40,348 nucleotides of DNA, taken from assembly GCA_002753495.1 (NCBI GenBank), contig PEAJ01000004.1:1-40348 (forward strand), in the 5' to 3' direction. The stretch is from Magnetococcales bacterium HA3dbin3. Its GTDB lineage: Bacteria > Pseudomonadota > Magnetococcia > Magnetococcales > DC0425bin3. Under the pieces are notes generated by a model. It had not been told where the DNA came from. It was given only the letters and a program-made list of their open reading frames with translations, and made no database searches. Position numbers and translations under genes: made by a program. Shown here piece after piece: positions 16,259 through 25,702 of the stretch (the stretch's first letter is position 1; the number at the start of each line of letters is the position of its first letter).

Positions 16259-16633
16259 GGATGGCGCACCGAGCGCCATGCCCGTTAGTTGGTCGTTGCC
16301 GTTTGTCAGCGCCTTCGTTGAGGGGATAAACGAGGCTCCGCGAGAGCACGATGGATGTTGCCACCAACGGGGTGTTGGTGGAACCGGGGGTTTGGAACAC
16401 CCTGTACGACTTCTCCGATGACTCCCTGGTGCTGGTTAACGAGGCTCCGCGAGAGCACGATGGATGTTGCCACCAACGGGGTGTTGGTGGAACCGGGGGT
16501 TTGGAACACCCTGTACGACTTCTCCGATGACTCCCTGGTGCTGGTTCTGGCCTCGCTTCCCCACGACCGGGCGGATTATATCGTCGACTACGACGCCTTC
16601 CTAAGACTGGCTAGAGAGCGTCGGCAAGGCTGA
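16259..16633 (+). pseudogene. Decayed sugar 3,4-ketoisomerase (FdtA/QdtA/WxcM-like cupin)
   Basis: The C-terminal half of a dTDP-4-keto-6-deoxyhexose 3,4-ketoisomerase is readable. RLREST, then GVLVEPGVWNTLYDFSDDS (within 16329-16546), then VLASLPHDRADYIVDYDAFL before the stop at 16631-16633, match the conserved end of the family (LYDFS..VLAS..Y/HDxADYIxDYDxFL). Upstream in another frame, RHAR-stop-LVVAV resembles the conserved HAHR..LVxV core, with in-frame TAG at 16286 and TGA further on. The rest of the N-terminus is missing, and a 109-bp duplication shifts the frame. The intact enzyme would feed 3-amino-sugar synthesis. No start codon or ribosome site remains. Confidence in the family is good for the last 50 codons, lower for the upstream part. 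Confidence 0.75.
16329..16546. repeat. Perfect 109-bp direct tandem duplication
   Basis: Bases 16329-16437 and 16438-16546 are identical over all 109 positions, each starting AACGAGGCTCCGCGAGAGCA and ending CTGGTGCTGGTT. The unit lies inside the ketoisomerase remnant. Because 109 is not a multiple of three it breaks the frame. Perfect identity implies a recent event or an assembly artefact. Confidence 0.95.
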
Positions 16634-16887
16634 TCCGCCGATCCCCACCATTTTGAATACCAGTTTGAAACCCTTCCTCTTTTGGGGAAGGGCGGGGTTG
16701 TTTGGGGTCGTCCGGGTCTGGTTTTGCCGGGCCGCGGACCAATTCGTCCTTCCTGTCGCTTCCGTTCCTGTGTACCCCTTCGCCTTTGACGTTTTCTTAA
16801 TGCAAAGCCGGGCACAATATTGCCTGTTTTGATCTTGAATCTCCTAGCCTGCGCACAGTCTCAACTTTGTCGCTGTGAGGAGATACC

Positions 16888-16974
16888 ATGGATCTGACCT
16901 ACCTTGCCCTGATCGCGGCCTTCTTTGCTGCCACGGCCGCGCTCGTTCCCCTTTTTGACCGCCTGCGGGGGTGA
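16888..16974 (+). CDS. Small membrane ORF preceding kdpF
   Basis: A 28-residue peptide starting MDLTYLALIAAFFAATAALV and ending in DRLRG: one hydrophobic helix with a basic C-terminus. The start has GAGGAG at proper spacing, and the stop lies 2 bases before the kdpF start, so it is translationally linked. Comparable single-helix ORFs beginning with MD and ending in a basic C/D-R-L tail occur just upstream of kdpF in other bacteria (from memory). Function unknown; a KdpFABC accessory or leader peptide is possible. It is too short for routine gene calling. Confidence 0.6.
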   Translation: MDLTYLALIAAFFAATAALVPLFDRLRG

Positions 16975-16976
16975 CG

Positions 16977-17069
16977 ATGAACCCCCTCTACCTTATTGGC
17001 CTGATCGTGACCGCAGGCGTGTTCGTCTATCTGGTCATCGTCCTGTTTTTCCCGGAGAAGTTTTCATGA
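16977..17069 (+). CDS. kdpF: KdpF, small subunit of the Kdp potassium-transporting ATPase
   Basis: A 30-residue single-helix peptide beginning [20 protein letters not shown] and ending FFPEKFS, the standard KdpF pattern (xYLxxLxVxxxLxxYLxxALxxPExF). KdpF sits in the inner membrane and stabilises the KdpABC complex. It follows the upstream small ORF by 2 bases and precedes kdpA by 22. Confidence 0.85.
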   Translation: MNPLYLIGLIVTAGVFVYLVIVLFFPEKFS

Positions 17070-17091
17070 ACACCCTCGATCGGACCATGCC

Positions 17092-18900
17092 ATGACCATC
17101 AACGGATACGTGCAGATCCTTCTCTACCTGGTGCTTTTGCTGCTGCTGGCCTGGCCGCTGGGCATCTACATGGCGCGCATTTATGGGGAGACGGTGCCTG
17201 GTTTTGTGCGTTGGCTCGCGCCCGTCGAGCGTGTTTTGTACCGCCTGAGCGGCGTCCGCCCGGAGGTCGACATGCCCTGGACGCGTTACGCCTTTGCGGC
17301 GTTGACCTTCAATCTCGTCGGCACGCTCGTGGTGTATGCCCTGCAACGCTTGCAAGCGGTTTTGCCGCTGAACCCCCAGGCGATGGCCAACGTCACGCCG
17401 GACCTCGCCTTCAACACGGCGGTGAGCTTTGCCACCAACACCAACTGGCAAAGCTACGGCGGCGAATCGACCCTCTCCTACCTGGTGCAGATGGTCGGAC
17501 TGACGGTACAAAATTTTCTCTCCGCCGCCACCGGCATGGCGGTTCTTGTTGCCCTGCTGCGCGGGTTTACGCGCAAGGAGGCGCGCGGGGTGGGTAATTT
17601 TTGGGTCGACATGACCCGTTCGACCCTCTACGTCCTGTTGCCGCTGAGCCTGATGCTTGCCCTGGCTCTCATCAGCCAGGGGGTGACCCAGACCTTCGCT
17701 CCCTACTCAACCGCCAAGATGCTGCAAGCGGTCACCTATGACAATCCGGTCAACGATGCCAACGGTCAGCCGCTGAAAAATGCCAAGGGCGAGCCAGTCA
17801 CTGAAAAGAAAATAACTCAGGAACAGAGCCTTGCCGTTGGGCCGGTCGCCTCGCAGGTGGCGATCAAGCAGCTCGGTACCAACGGCGGCGGTTTCTTCAA
17901 CGTCAATTCCGCTCACCCGTTCGAGAACCCGACGCCTCTCTCCAACATTCTGGAGATGCTGGCGATTTTGTTGATACCGGCCGCCCTCTGTTTCACTTTG
18001 GGGCACTTTGTCGGGGATAGGCGCCAGGGGCACGCCATTCTGGCGGCAATGAGTATCGTCCTGGTCGCCCTGCTGGCGCTTTGTGTCGGGGCTGAACAAT
18101 CCGGCAACCCCCTGTTCGACCGGCTGGGGGTTGCCACCCAGGCCTCGGACACCAGTCCGGGCGGCAACATGGAGGGCAAGGAGGTACGCTTCGGCATCGT
18201 CAACGCTGCCCTCTGGGCGACGGTGACCACCGCCGCGTCAAACGGGTCGGTCAACGCCATGCACGACTCCTTCACCCCGCTCGGCGGCATCGTGCCGATG
18301 GGATTGATCCAGCTTGGCGAGGTGATTTTCGGCGGCGTTGGTTCCGGGTTGTACGGGATGATCCTCTTTGCCCTGGTGGCGGTGTTTGTCGCCGGGTTGA
18401 TGATCGGCCGCACGCCGGAGTACCTGGGCAAGAAGATCGAGGCCTTCGAGATGAAAATGGCCGCCGTTGCCATCCTCACCCCCTGTCTGGCGGCATTGAT
18501 CGGCACGGCGGCGGGGGTGGTCAGCCCGGCGGGGGTGGCGGGGATCGCCAATCCCGGCATCCACGGCTTTTCGGAGATTCTCTACGCCTTCTCCTCGGCG
18601 AGCAACAACAACGGCAGCGCCTTTGCCGGACTCTCTGCCAACACCCCGTTTTACAACGCCGCGCTTGGGGTGGCGATGCTCTTTGGTCGCTTTTGGGTGA
18701 TCGTGCCGGTGCTGGCGGTGGCCGGGTCGCTGGCGGCGAAGAAAACCATCCCGACCTCCGCCGGCACCCTGCCCACCCATACCCCCCTGTTCGTCACCCT
18801 GCTCATCGGCACGGTGATCATCGTCGGCGCCTTGACCTTCCTGCCCGCTCTGGCGCTCGGGCCGATCGTCGAACATGTCACCATGATCAGCGGCCAGTGA
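17092..18900 (+). CDS. kdpA: KdpA, potassium-binding channel-like subunit of the Kdp ATPase
   Basis: A 602-residue polytopic protein with ten or more helices, close to the family's usual 560-600. The four K+ selectivity-filter regions are visible: [32 protein letters not shown] in pieces around residue 265, [18 protein letters not shown] and [14 protein letters not shown]. In the KdpFABC complex KdpA captures K+ at the periplasmic side and passes it to KdpB. The start at ATG 17092 gives the expected short N-terminus before the first helix; a ribosome site is weak, so coupling to kdpF translation is likely. The stop is 17 bases before kdpB. Compared with the E. coli protein there is an extended loop (roughly residues 217-245, rich in N, K and E); such variation is common. 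Confidence 0.97.
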   Translation: MTINGYVQILLYLVLLLLLAWPLGIYMARIYGETVPGFVRWLAPVERVLYRLSGVRPEVDMPWTRYAFAALTFNLVGTLVVYALQRLQAVLPLNPQAMANVTPDLAFNTAVSFATNTNWQSYGGESTLSYLVQMVGLTVQNFLSAATGMAVLVALLRGFTRKEARGVGNFWVDMTRSTLYVLLPLSLMLALALISQGVTQTFAPYSTAKMLQAVTYDNPVNDANGQPLKNAKGEPVTEKKITQEQSLAVGPVASQVAIKQLGTNGGGFFNVNSAHPFENPTPLSNILEMLAILLIPAALCFTLGHFVGDRRQGHAILAAMSIVLVALLALCVGAEQSGNPLFDRLGVATQASDTSPGGNMEGKEVRFGIVNAALWATVTTAASNGSVNAMHDSFTPLGGIVPMGLIQLGEVIFGGVGSGLYGMILFALVAVFVAGLMIGRTPEYLGKKIEAFEMKMAAVAILTPCLAALIGTAAGVVSPAGVAGIANPGIHGFSEILYAFSSASNNNGSAFAGLSANTPFYNAALGVAMLFGRFWVIVPVLAVAGSLAAKKTIPTSAGTLPTHTPLFVTLLIGTVIIVGALTFLPALALGPIVEHVTMISGQ

Positions 18901-18917
18901 CCGGAGGAGCAACCATC

Positions 18918-20981
18918 ATGCACCCACAACGATCCCTGTTCGATCCGCAAATCCTGGCCCAGGCAGCCTGGGACGCCCTGCGTCGTCTGGCGCCGCGGCA
19001 TCAAATCCGCAATCCGGTGATGTTTGTCGTCTGGCTGGGCAGTCTGCTCACTACCGGCCTGTTCATCCAGGCTCTGTTTGGCGCCGGCGAGGCACCGGCC
19101 GGGTTCATTCTTGCCATCGCCCTGTGGTTGTGGTTTACCGTTGTCTTCGCCAACTTTGCCGAGGCGGTGGCCGAGGGGCGTGGCAAGGCGCAGGCCGCCG
19201 CGCTCAAAGGGTTGCGCCAAACGGTTTGGGCGAAAAAAGTGAAAGAACCCCGCCCGGATGCGGCGTGGGAGAAGGTCGCCGCCGACGCCTTGCGCAAGAA
19301 CGACCTGGTGCGCGTCGAAACCGGCGACATCATCCCCGGCGATGGCGAGGTGATCGTTGGTGTTGCCTCGGTCGACGAATCGGCCATCACCGGCGAATCC
19401 GCCCCGGTGATTCGCGAGGCTGGCGGCGATTTCTCCGCCGTCACCGGTGGTACGCGCATCCTCTCCGATTGGCTGGTCATCCGTATCGCCGTCAATCCCG
19501 GCGAAACCTTCCTCGATCGCATGATCGGCATGGTCGAAGGGGCTAAACGACAGAAAACTCCGAACGAGATTGCTCTGACCATCCTGCTCGTCAAGCTGAC
19601 GATCGTTTTCCTGCTCGCCACCGTTACCCTGCTCCCCTTTTCGATCTACAGCGTTGAGAGTGCCCATGCCGGGTCGCCGGTGACGGTGACCGTCCTCATC
19701 GCCCTGCTTGTCTGCTTGATTCCGACGACGATCGGTGGCCTGCTCTCGGCAATCGGTGTCGCCGGCATGACGCGGATGATGGAAAAGAGCGTTCTGGCCA
19801 CCTCCGGCAAGGCGGTGGAGGCCGCCGGCGATGTCGATGTCCTGCTCCTCGACAAGACCGGCACCATCACGCTCGGCAATCGTCAGGCATCGGCCTTTGT
19901 TCCCGCCGTCGGTGTCGATCAAAAGGGCCTGGCCGAGGCCTCCCTGCTTGCCTCGCTCGCCGACGAAACCCCGGAAGGGCGGTCGATCGTCACCCTGGCC
20001 AAGGAGCTGTTGCAGCAACGCGGCCGTGACATTCATGCCGACGGGGCAACCTTCGTTCACTTCACGGCGCAAACGCGCATGAGCGGCATCGACTGGCAGG
20101 GACGTTCCATCCGCAAGGGAGCTACCGAGGCGGTGCGCCGCTACGTCGAAGAGGGGGGCGGCAGCTGGCCGGCGGCAATCCAGAATAGCGCCAACGACAT
20201 CGCCCGCCGCGGTTCGACACCGCTGGTGGTGGTGGAAGGCCGGCGTGTGCTCGGGGTGGTCGAGTTGAAGGATATCGTCAAGGGGGGGATCAAGGAGCGC
20301 TTTGCCGAGCTGCGGCGCATGGGGATCAAGACCGTCATGATCACCGGCGACAACCGCCTGACCGCCGCCACCATCGCCGCCGAGGCCGGGGTCGACGACT
20401 TTCTTGCCGAGGCGACGCCTGAGGCAAAACTCAAGCTTATCCGTCAATACCAGGCGGAAGGTCGGCTCGTCGCCATGACCGGCGATGGCACCAACGATGC
20501 CCCTGCCCTTGCCCAGGCCGACGTGGCCGTTGCCATGAACTCCGGCACCCAGGCAGCCAAGGAGGCCGGCAACATGGTCGACCTCGACTCCAACCCGACC
20601 AAGCTCATCGAGGTGGTGGAGACCGGCAAGCAGATGCTGATGACGCGCGGCGCCCTGACCACCTTTTCCATCGCCAACGATGTTGCCAAATACTTTGCCA
20701 TCATCCCGGCCGCCTTTGCCACCACCTACCCGGCGCTCAATGTCTTCAACATCATGCATCTGGCGACGCCAAGTTCGGCCATCCTGTCGGCGGTGATCTT
20801 CAACGCCCTGATCATTATTGCCTTGATTCCTCTGGCGTTGAAGGGGGTCCTCTACCGGCCGATCGGCGCCGCTGCCCTGCTCCGTCGCAACCTCCTGATC
20901 TATGGCGTCGGGGGATTGATCGTCCCCTTCATCGGCATCAAAATCATCGACCTGATCCTGGTCGCTTTGCACGCAGCCTAA
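18918..20981 (+). CDS. kdpB: KdpB, P-type ATPase subunit of the Kdp potassium pump
   Basis: A 687-residue P-type ATPase (class IA). The actuator TGES is at 158-161, the phosphorylated aspartate is D312 in [10 protein letters not shown], the nucleotide-binding segment follows, and the hinge [22 protein letters not shown] is intact. The intramembrane [12 protein letters not shown] segment matches KdpB. It hydrolyses ATP to drive K+ uptake through KdpA. ATG 18918 has CGGAGGAG upstream at good spacing; the open frame extends far into kdpA in another register and that part is not coding. It is followed after 10 bases by kdpC. No missing key residue was seen. Confidence 0.98.
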   Translation: MHPQRSLFDPQILAQAAWDALRRLAPRHQIRNPVMFVVWLGSLLTTGLFIQALFGAGEAPAGFILAIALWLWFTVVFANFAEAVAEGRGKAQAAALKGLRQTVWAKKVKEPRPDAAWEKVAADALRKNDLVRVETGDIIPGDGEVIVGVASVDESAITGESAPVIREAGGDFSAVTGGTRILSDWLVIRIAVNPGETFLDRMIGMVEGAKRQKTPNEIALTILLVKLTIVFLLATVTLLPFSIYSVESAHAGSPVTVTVLIALLVCLIPTTIGGLLSAIGVAGMTRMMEKSVLATSGKAVEAAGDVDVLLLDKTGTITLGNRQASAFVPAVGVDQKGLAEASLLASLADETPEGRSIVTLAKELLQQRGRDIHADGATFVHFTAQTRMSGIDWQGRSIRKGATEAVRRYVEEGGGSWPAAIQNSANDIARRGSTPLVVVEGRRVLGVVELKDIVKGGIKERFAELRRMGIKTVMITGDNRLTAATIAAEAGVDDFLAEATPEAKLKLIRQYQAEGRLVAMTGDGTNDAPALAQADVAVAMNSGTQAAKEAGNMVDLDSNPTKLIEVVETGKQMLMTRGALTTFSIANDVAKYFAIIPAAFATTYPALNVFNIMHLATPSSAILSAVIFNALIIIALIPLALKGVLYRPIGAAALLRRNLLIYGVGGLIVPFIGIKIIDLILVALHAA

Positions 20982-20991
20982 AGGTGTGACC

Positions 20992-21576
20992 ATGTTGAGA
21001 GAACTGAAACCCGCCCTGTTGCTGCTGACCCTGTTCACGTTGTTGACCGGCCTGCTCTACCCCGCCCTGGTGACGGCGCTCGCGCAGCTTGCCTTTCCGG
21101 AGGCGGCGCAAGGTTCCCTGCTGCGCGGAGGTCACGGGGAGGTGGTCGGTTCCGCCCTGATCGGCCAGCCTTTCTCCGCCGCGCGTTACTTTTGGGGACG
21201 CCTCTCGGCAACCACCCCGCAACCCTATAACGCCGCTTCCTCTGGCGGCTCCAACCTGGGTCCGCTCAATCCCGCCCTGAGGGATGCCGTGAGCGCGCGC
21301 ATCGCTGCCCTGAAGGAGAGCGATCCAAAACAAACCCAGCCGATTCCGGTCGATCTCGTCACCAGCTCCGGCAGCGGTCTTGACCCGCACATCTCACCGG
21401 CTGCCGCCCAGTGGCAGCTGCCGCGCGTCGCCCGGGAGCGGGGCATACCCGAACCGGAATTGCGGGCGTTGGTTGCCCAACACACCGCCGGGCGTACCTT
21501 CGGCGTTCTCGGCGAGGCCAGGGTCAACGTCCTGACCTTGAACCTGGCGCTCGACCAGCGCAGCGGCCGTCCCTGA
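20992..21576 (+). CDS. kdpC: KdpC, assembly/catalytic-chaperone subunit of the Kdp ATPase
   Basis: A 194-residue protein with one N-terminal helix ([24 protein letters not shown] in parts) and a periplasmic domain bearing [36 protein letters not shown] and [19 protein letters not shown], all KdpC hallmarks. KdpC raises the ATP affinity of KdpB in the complex. ATG 20992 is preferred over GTG 20986 because the AAGG at 20981-20984 is correctly spaced only for the ATG. The stop at 21576 is one base from the kdpD start, so structural and sensor genes are translationally linked. Confidence 0.97.
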   Translation: MLRELKPALLLLTLFTLLTGLLYPALVTALAQLAFPEAAQGSLLRGGHGEVVGSALIGQPFSAARYFWGRLSATTPQPYNAASSGGSNLGPLNPALRDAVSARIAALKESDPKQTQPIPVDLVTSSGSGLDPHISPAAAQWQLPRVARERGIPEPELRALVAQHTAGRTFGVLGEARVNVLTLNLALDQRSGRP

Positions 21577-21577
21577 T

Positions 21578-24268
21578 ATGAACCCGAACGATCGTGACAC
21601 CCGCCCCGACCCCGATCGCCTGCTCGCCCGCCTGGCGGCAGAGACGAGCAGGGAACAACGCGGCAAATTGAAGGTTTTCTTCGGCGCCGCGCCGGGGGTC
21701 GGCAAGACCTACGCCATGCTCACCGCCGCTCGGGCATTGCAAGAGCAGGGGGTGAAGGTGTTGGCCGGGATTGTCGAAACCCACGGTCGCGACGAAACCG
21801 CCGCCTTGCTTGCCCACTTTGATCTCCTCCCACGTCAGCGGATCGACTACAAGGGACGCCTGCTCGAAGAGTTTGATCTCGATGCCGCCCTGCAACGGCG
21901 CCCTCAGCTTGTCTTGGTCGATGAGCTTGCCCACACCAACGCGCCCGGCTCGCGACACCCCAAACGCTGGCAGGATATTCGCGAGCTGCTGGCGACGGGC
22001 ATCGATGTTTTCACCACGATCAATGTCCAGCATATCGAAAGCCTAAACGATGTCGTCGGCAGGATCACCGGCATCCGGGTGTGGGAGCGGGTGCCGGATC
22101 ACGTCATCGACCAGGCCGACGAGATGGTGCTCGTCGACCTGCCACCCGAGGAGCTGCTGCAACGCCTGCGCGCGGGGAAGGTGTACATTCCGCAACAGGC
22201 CGAACGGGCGGTCGAACACTTCTTTCGCAAGGGCAATCTTCTTGCCCTGCGCGAGCTCGCCCTGCGGCGGACGGCCGATCGCGTCGATGGTGATGTGCGT
22301 GCCTGGCGTCGTGAATCCTCGGTCACCACCGTCTGGCCGACGCGGGAGGCGGTTTTAGTCTGCGTCGGCCCCGGACCGGACAGCGAAAAGCTTGTGCGTC
22401 GTGCCGCCCGTCGCGCCAACCTCACCGGTGCCCCCTGGCACGCCATCGCCATTGAAACGCCATCGGTGCAAACCCTCCCTGACGCCGCGCGCGCACGCAT
22501 CCTCGGCATGCTCAAGCTGGCGCAGGAGATGGGTGGACAAACCGCCTCCCTCGCCGGCACCGATCCGGTCGAGATCACCATCGGCTACGCCCGCGAACAC
22601 AACCTCGGCACGGTGCTGGTTGGGCGCGACCGCTATCGGCGTCTGCCCTGGCAACACAGCTTCGCCGAACGCCTCGGACGCTCGGCCCCGGACCTCGAAC
22701 TCCTCCAGATCGCGCGGGAGGATGACCCCACGGCCTCTACCGCCAATCCGACACGCAACCGGACACGCAAGCCGATCCGTTGGCGCACCTATCTGCTCAG
22801 CGGTGTGAGTGTTGCCTTGGTCGCCGCCGGCAGCTCACCCCTGCTTGGCCACTTCGACCTCGCCAACATCGTCATGATCTTCTTGCTCGCAGTCGTCGGC
22901 ATTGCCCTGTATCTCGGGCGTGGGGCGGCGGTGCTGGCGGCTTTCCTTTCGGTTGCCGCCTTCGACTTTTTTTTCGTTCCCCCGCGCTTTGCCTTCGCCG
23001 TCTCGGATGCCCAGTATCTGGTCACCTTCGCCGTGATGCTCATCGTTGCGCTGGTGGTTGGTCAGCTTACGGCCGGGTTGCGTTTTCAGGTGGCCACCGC
23101 CAGGGGGCGCGAACGTCGTATCCAGGCGCTCTACACCATGTCCAGGGATCTCTCCAGCGCCCTCACCGTCGAGCAAATCGTCGACATCTGCCAGCGTTTT
23201 ATCAAACATGGCTTCAACGCCGCGGTGGTGGTGTTCGTGCCCGATCACAATGGGCAATTACAGCTTGCCGAGGGGTCGACCGGGAGCGAAACCATCGACC
23301 CCGGCATCGCCCAATGGAGCTTCGAGCACGGCCAGGCCGCCGGCCTGGGTACCGATACCCTTCCTTCCGCCAAGGCGCTCTACGTTCCAATCAAGACGCC
23401 GGCGCGCCCGTGCGGCATCCTCGCCATCCTCCCGCAACAATCGGTTTGGGAGCTTCCCCCGGAGCAACAACGTCTGCTCGACACCAGCGTCACCTTGATG
23501 GCCACCGCCCTGGAGCGGATTCATGACAACATGCTCGTGCGCGATGCCCAGGTGGGGATGGAGTCGGAGCGACTGCGCAACGCCCTGCTCGCGGCCATTT
23601 CACACGACCTGCGCACGCCGCTGACGGTGATCACCGGCCTCGCCGATGCCATGCAAATCGCCACGCCGCCTCTCACCGAGCCGCACCTGACCCTGGTCCA
23701 GGCCCTGCGTGGCGAGGTGACACGCACCGTGGCCATGGTCAACAACGTGCTCGACATGGCACGCATGCAGCTTGGACATATCGTTCTCAACCGCGAGTGG
23801 CAAACCCTGGAGGAGATCGTTGGCCTGGCCATGAGCCACTGTGCCCCGCTCCTCGCCCAACACGAGGTTTGCATCGACCTTCCGGCCGATCTGCCGCTCC
23901 TGCACGTCGATACCACCCTCATGACGCGCGTCCTCAACAACCTCCTGGAAAATGCCGCCAAATACACCCCGCCCCGGAGTCATGTCACCCTCAGCGCCCG
24001 CCAGGAGGGGGTGATGGTCGACATTTTGCTGCACGATAACGGTCCCGGCCTGCCACCCGGCATGGAACAGAGGGTGTTTGAAAAATTCACGCGTGGCACA
24101 ATGGAATCAAGGGTGACAGGCTTTGGTCTGGGGCTTGCCATCGTGCGCTCGATCATCGAGGCGCACGGCGGCAGCGTGCGCGCGGAAAATCTGCCGGGCG
24201 GCGGGGCCTGTTTTACACTCTCCCTGCCCGTGGGCACGCCACCACCACCGCCACCGTTGGAGCCGTAA
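21578..24268 (+). CDS. kdpD: KdpD, potassium/turgor-responsive sensor histidine kinase
   Basis: An 896-residue sensor kinase, the usual KdpD length. Order: N-terminal KdpD domain with Walker A GAAPGVGKTYAM (about 34-45) and DELAHTNAPGSRHPKRW; a universal-stress-protein-like domain (about 250-370); four helices of DUF4118 (about 400-500); a GAF-like region; HisKA with AAISHDLRTPLTVI (phosphorylated H676); and an ATPase domain with N-box NNLLENAAKYTP and GPGLPPG/GFGLGLAI. It phosphorylates KdpE when K+ is scarce and can act as a phosphatase. It begins 1 base after kdpC. A proline-rich C-terminal tail (PPPPPPLEP) is unusual but short. Confidence 0.97.
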   Translation: MNPNDRDTRPDPDRLLARLAAETSREQRGKLKVFFGAAPGVGKTYAMLTAARALQEQGVKVLAGIVETHGRDETAALLAHFDLLPRQRIDYKGRLLEEFDLDAALQRRPQLVLVDELAHTNAPGSRHPKRWQDIRELLATGIDVFTTINVQHIESLNDVVGRITGIRVWERVPDHVIDQADEMVLVDLPPEELLQRLRAGKVYIPQQAERAVEHFFRKGNLLALRELALRRTADRVDGDVRAWRRESSVTTVWPTREAVLVCVGPGPDSEKLVRRAARRANLTGAPWHAIAIETPSVQTLPDAARARILGMLKLAQEMGGQTASLAGTDPVEITIGYAREHNLGTVLVGRDRYRRLPWQHSFAERLGRSAPDLELLQIAREDDPTASTANPTRNRTRKPIRWRTYLLSGVSVALVAAGSSPLLGHFDLANIVMIFLLAVVGIALYLGRGAAVLAAFLSVAAFDFFFVPPRFAFAVSDAQYLVTFAVMLIVALVVGQLTAGLRFQVATARGRERRIQALYTMSRDLSSALTVEQIVDICQRFIKHGFNAAVVVFVPDHNGQLQLAEGSTGSETIDPGIAQWSFEHGQAAGLGTDTLPSAKALYVPIKTPARPCGILAILPQQSVWELPPEQQRLLDTSVTLMATALERIHDNMLVRDAQVGMESERLRNALLAAISHDLRTPLTVITGLADAMQIATPPLTEPHLTLVQALRGEVTRTVAMVNNVLDMARMQLGHIVLNREWQTLEEIVGLAMSHCAPLLAQHEVCIDLPADLPLLHVDTTLMTRVLNNLLENAAKYTPPRSHVTLSARQEGVMVDILLHDNGPGLPPGMEQRVFEKFTRGTMESRVTGFGLGLAIVRSIIEAHGGSVRAENLPGGGACFTLSLPVGTPPPPPPLEP

Positions 24269-24328
24269 GCACGATCAATCAATTCTCCCCGCCAACCCTA
24301 CCTGTTCCCACCACGGAAGGAGGATGGG

Positions 24329-25033
24329 ATGTCCATCGACGCCACGGCGACCACCACGGTCATCCTCATCGAGGACGAACCGCAGATTTGCCGCTTCGTT
24401 CGCGCCGCCCTGGAGTCGATCCAGCTGGGTGTCATCGACGCCGAAAGCGGCAAACGCGGGTTGATGGAGGTTGCCACCCGACGCCCGGACCTGGTGATTC
24501 TCGACCTCGGTTTGCCGGACATGGATGGTATTGAGGCGATTCGCGATCTGCGCACCTGGTCGAACGTTCCGATTCTGGTTCTCTCTGCCCGCGCCGACGA
24601 GGCCGACAAGGTCAAGGCCCTCGATGTCGGTGCCGACGATTACCTGACCAAACCCTTCGGAGTCCCGGAGCTGCTTGCGCGCGTGCGCGCCCTGCTGCGA
24701 CGTGCTGCCTGTGCCCACGCCGATCAGACACCGCTTGTCCGTTTCGGGGACGTTGAGATTGACCTCGCGCGTCGTCTGGTGCTGCGCGCGGGCTGTCCGG
24801 TTCGCTTGACCGCCATCGAATACCGGTTGCTTGCGCAGCTTGTGGCACATGCCGGGTGCGTCCTGACCCATCGCGCCCTGCTGCGCGCGGTGTGGGGGCC
24901 AAATCAGGTTGAGCACACCCACTACCTGCGCGTCTACATGTCCAATCTGCGCCGCAAACTGGAGAATGATCCCAACCTGCCGCAACACATCCTGACCGAG
25001 CCGGGGGTGGGGTATCGCCTTGTGCTCGAATGA
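24329..25033 (+). CDS. kdpE: KdpE, OmpR-family response regulator of the kdp operon
   Basis: A 234-residue regulator. The receiver domain has LIEDEPQI (13-20), phospho-acceptor D59 in ILDLGLPD, the LSARADEADKV segment and KPF; the C-terminal winged helix has LTAIEYRLLAQLV, the YLRVYMSNLRRKLE recognition-helix region and GVGYRLV. This is the KdpE pattern. Phosphorylated KdpE activates the kdp promoter. It starts at ATG 24329 after AAGGAGGATGG, 60 bases downstream of kdpD. No clear KdpE-binding site could be named upstream of 16888. Confidence 0.95.
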   Translation: MSIDATATTTVILIEDEPQICRFVRAALESIQLGVIDAESGKRGLMEVATRRPDLVILDLGLPDMDGIEAIRDLRTWSNVPILVLSARADEADKVKALDVGADDYLTKPFGVPELLARVRALLRRAACAHADQTPLVRFGDVEIDLARRLVLRAGCPVRLTAIEYRLLAQLVAHAGCVLTHRALLRAVWGPNQVEHTHYLRVYMSNLRRKLENDPNLPQHILTEPGVGYRLVLE

Positions 25034-25114
25034 ACGCCGCGTTTGCGCATCATGTTGGGAGAGGGCAGAAAAAATCTCCGAGGTTCTTTTTTCCAAACGC
25101 TATTGAGGAAGAGT

Positions 25115-25143
25115 TTGAAAATGGGATGGAAGTCGGGTACCAT
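25115..25143 (+). promoter_or_regulatory. Candidate sigma-70 promoter for the small secreted protein
   Basis: TTGAAA at 25115-25120 (5/6 to the -35 consensus) and TACCAT at 25138-25143 (4/6 to the -10) are separated by exactly 17 bases. Transcription would start near 25150, leaving a leader of about 65 bases before the ATG at 25216. It lies downstream of kdpE, so the secreted-protein gene can be expressed independently of the kdp operon. Confidence 0.5.
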
Positions 25144-25215
25144 CACGCGCGTAATGGTCGCGGAGGTTCAAAACAGGGTCTTAACTTCACATCATTTTTC
25201 AAGGAGGGGTGCGTT

Positions 25216-25533
25216 ATGGGCAAGCTTTTCTGTGCCATTGTTTCCGCTGGATTCCTCGGGATCTCGTCCATGGCCTTTGCGGCCGGGAGCTACAATGACG
25301 TTCCCAGCAGCGATCCGCAATTCCAGCAGTGTATCGCGTATGCCAACGCCAACTACCAGGGTGGCAGCGCCGCGAGCCCCATTCCGGGTCAGACCAAGGC
25401 TGCCGCCTTCTGCGAGTGTATGTGGAACGAGACCTCGGATGATTTCAGGGGCAACCTGGCCAAGTTCTCGGAGACCGAGAAGGGCAAGAGAATCAACAAG
25501 ATTTGCGAAAAGTACTCCAACTGGGCCGATTGA
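25216..25533 (+). CDS. Small secreted four-cysteine protein of unknown function
   Basis: A 105-residue protein with a clear Sec signal peptide: basic start MGK, a hydrophobic core and SSMAFA before AGSYND, giving probable cleavage near residue 22. The mature part of about 83 residues has four cysteines (FQQCIAYA, AAFCECMW, INKICEKY) that could form two disulfides, and is otherwise acidic and polar. The family was not recognised. Start ATG 25216 has an AAGGAGGGG ribosome site, one of the strongest in the window, and a good candidate promoter lies upstream, so high expression is likely. It follows kdpE by 182 bases and is followed by a hairpin at 25556. A periplasmic or secreted stress protein is possible (inference only). 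Confidence 0.85.
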   Translation: MGKLFCAIVSAGFLGISSMAFAAGSYNDVPSSDPQFQQCIAYANANYQGGSAASPIPGQTKAAAFCECMWNETSDDFRGNLAKFSETEKGKRINKICEKYSNWAD

Positions 25534-25555
25534 GCCAGGGATGTTCCGGGGATGC

Positions 25556-25602
25556 GGCCACGCCAACCCCATAGGGTAACCGATGGGTGAGCTGGCGTGG
25601 CC
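25556..25602. terminator. Hairpin between the convergent secreted-protein and hybrid-kinase genes
   Basis: A perfect 10-bp stem, GGCCACGCCA (25556-25565) with TGGCGTGGCC (25593-25602), plus an inner CCCCAT/ATGGG stem, 23 bases after the stop at 25533. There is no long T-run on either side (CTGTTTT follows on the plus strand at a distance), so it is a likely but not canonical terminator for one or both strands. Confidence 0.5.
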
Positions 25603-25702
25603 TCCCCGGCGCTGTTTTACGGTGCCGCTCGTGGTCGTGACAGGTTTTGGTCGGGAGCCTCCGCGGCCGGTTGTCGCGCCGTTCGCCGGGAAAGTCTCCC
25701 CC

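Noticed and set aside
16329-16546. Tandem repeats as a possible CRISPR or satellite array
   Set aside because: There are only two 109-bp units with no spacers, and they encode part of a recognisable enzyme; this is a gene-internal duplication.
16780-16887. kdp promoter from TTGACG at 16786
   Set aside because: The nearest -10-like hexamer is about 21 bases away, too far for a normal spacer; no KdpE site was recognised.
18651-21038. 795-codon minus-strand open frame opposite kdpB
   Set aside because: It is rich in D, G, H, Q and R with no domain, a typical antisense shadow of a GC-rich gene; kdpB is unmistakable on the other strand.
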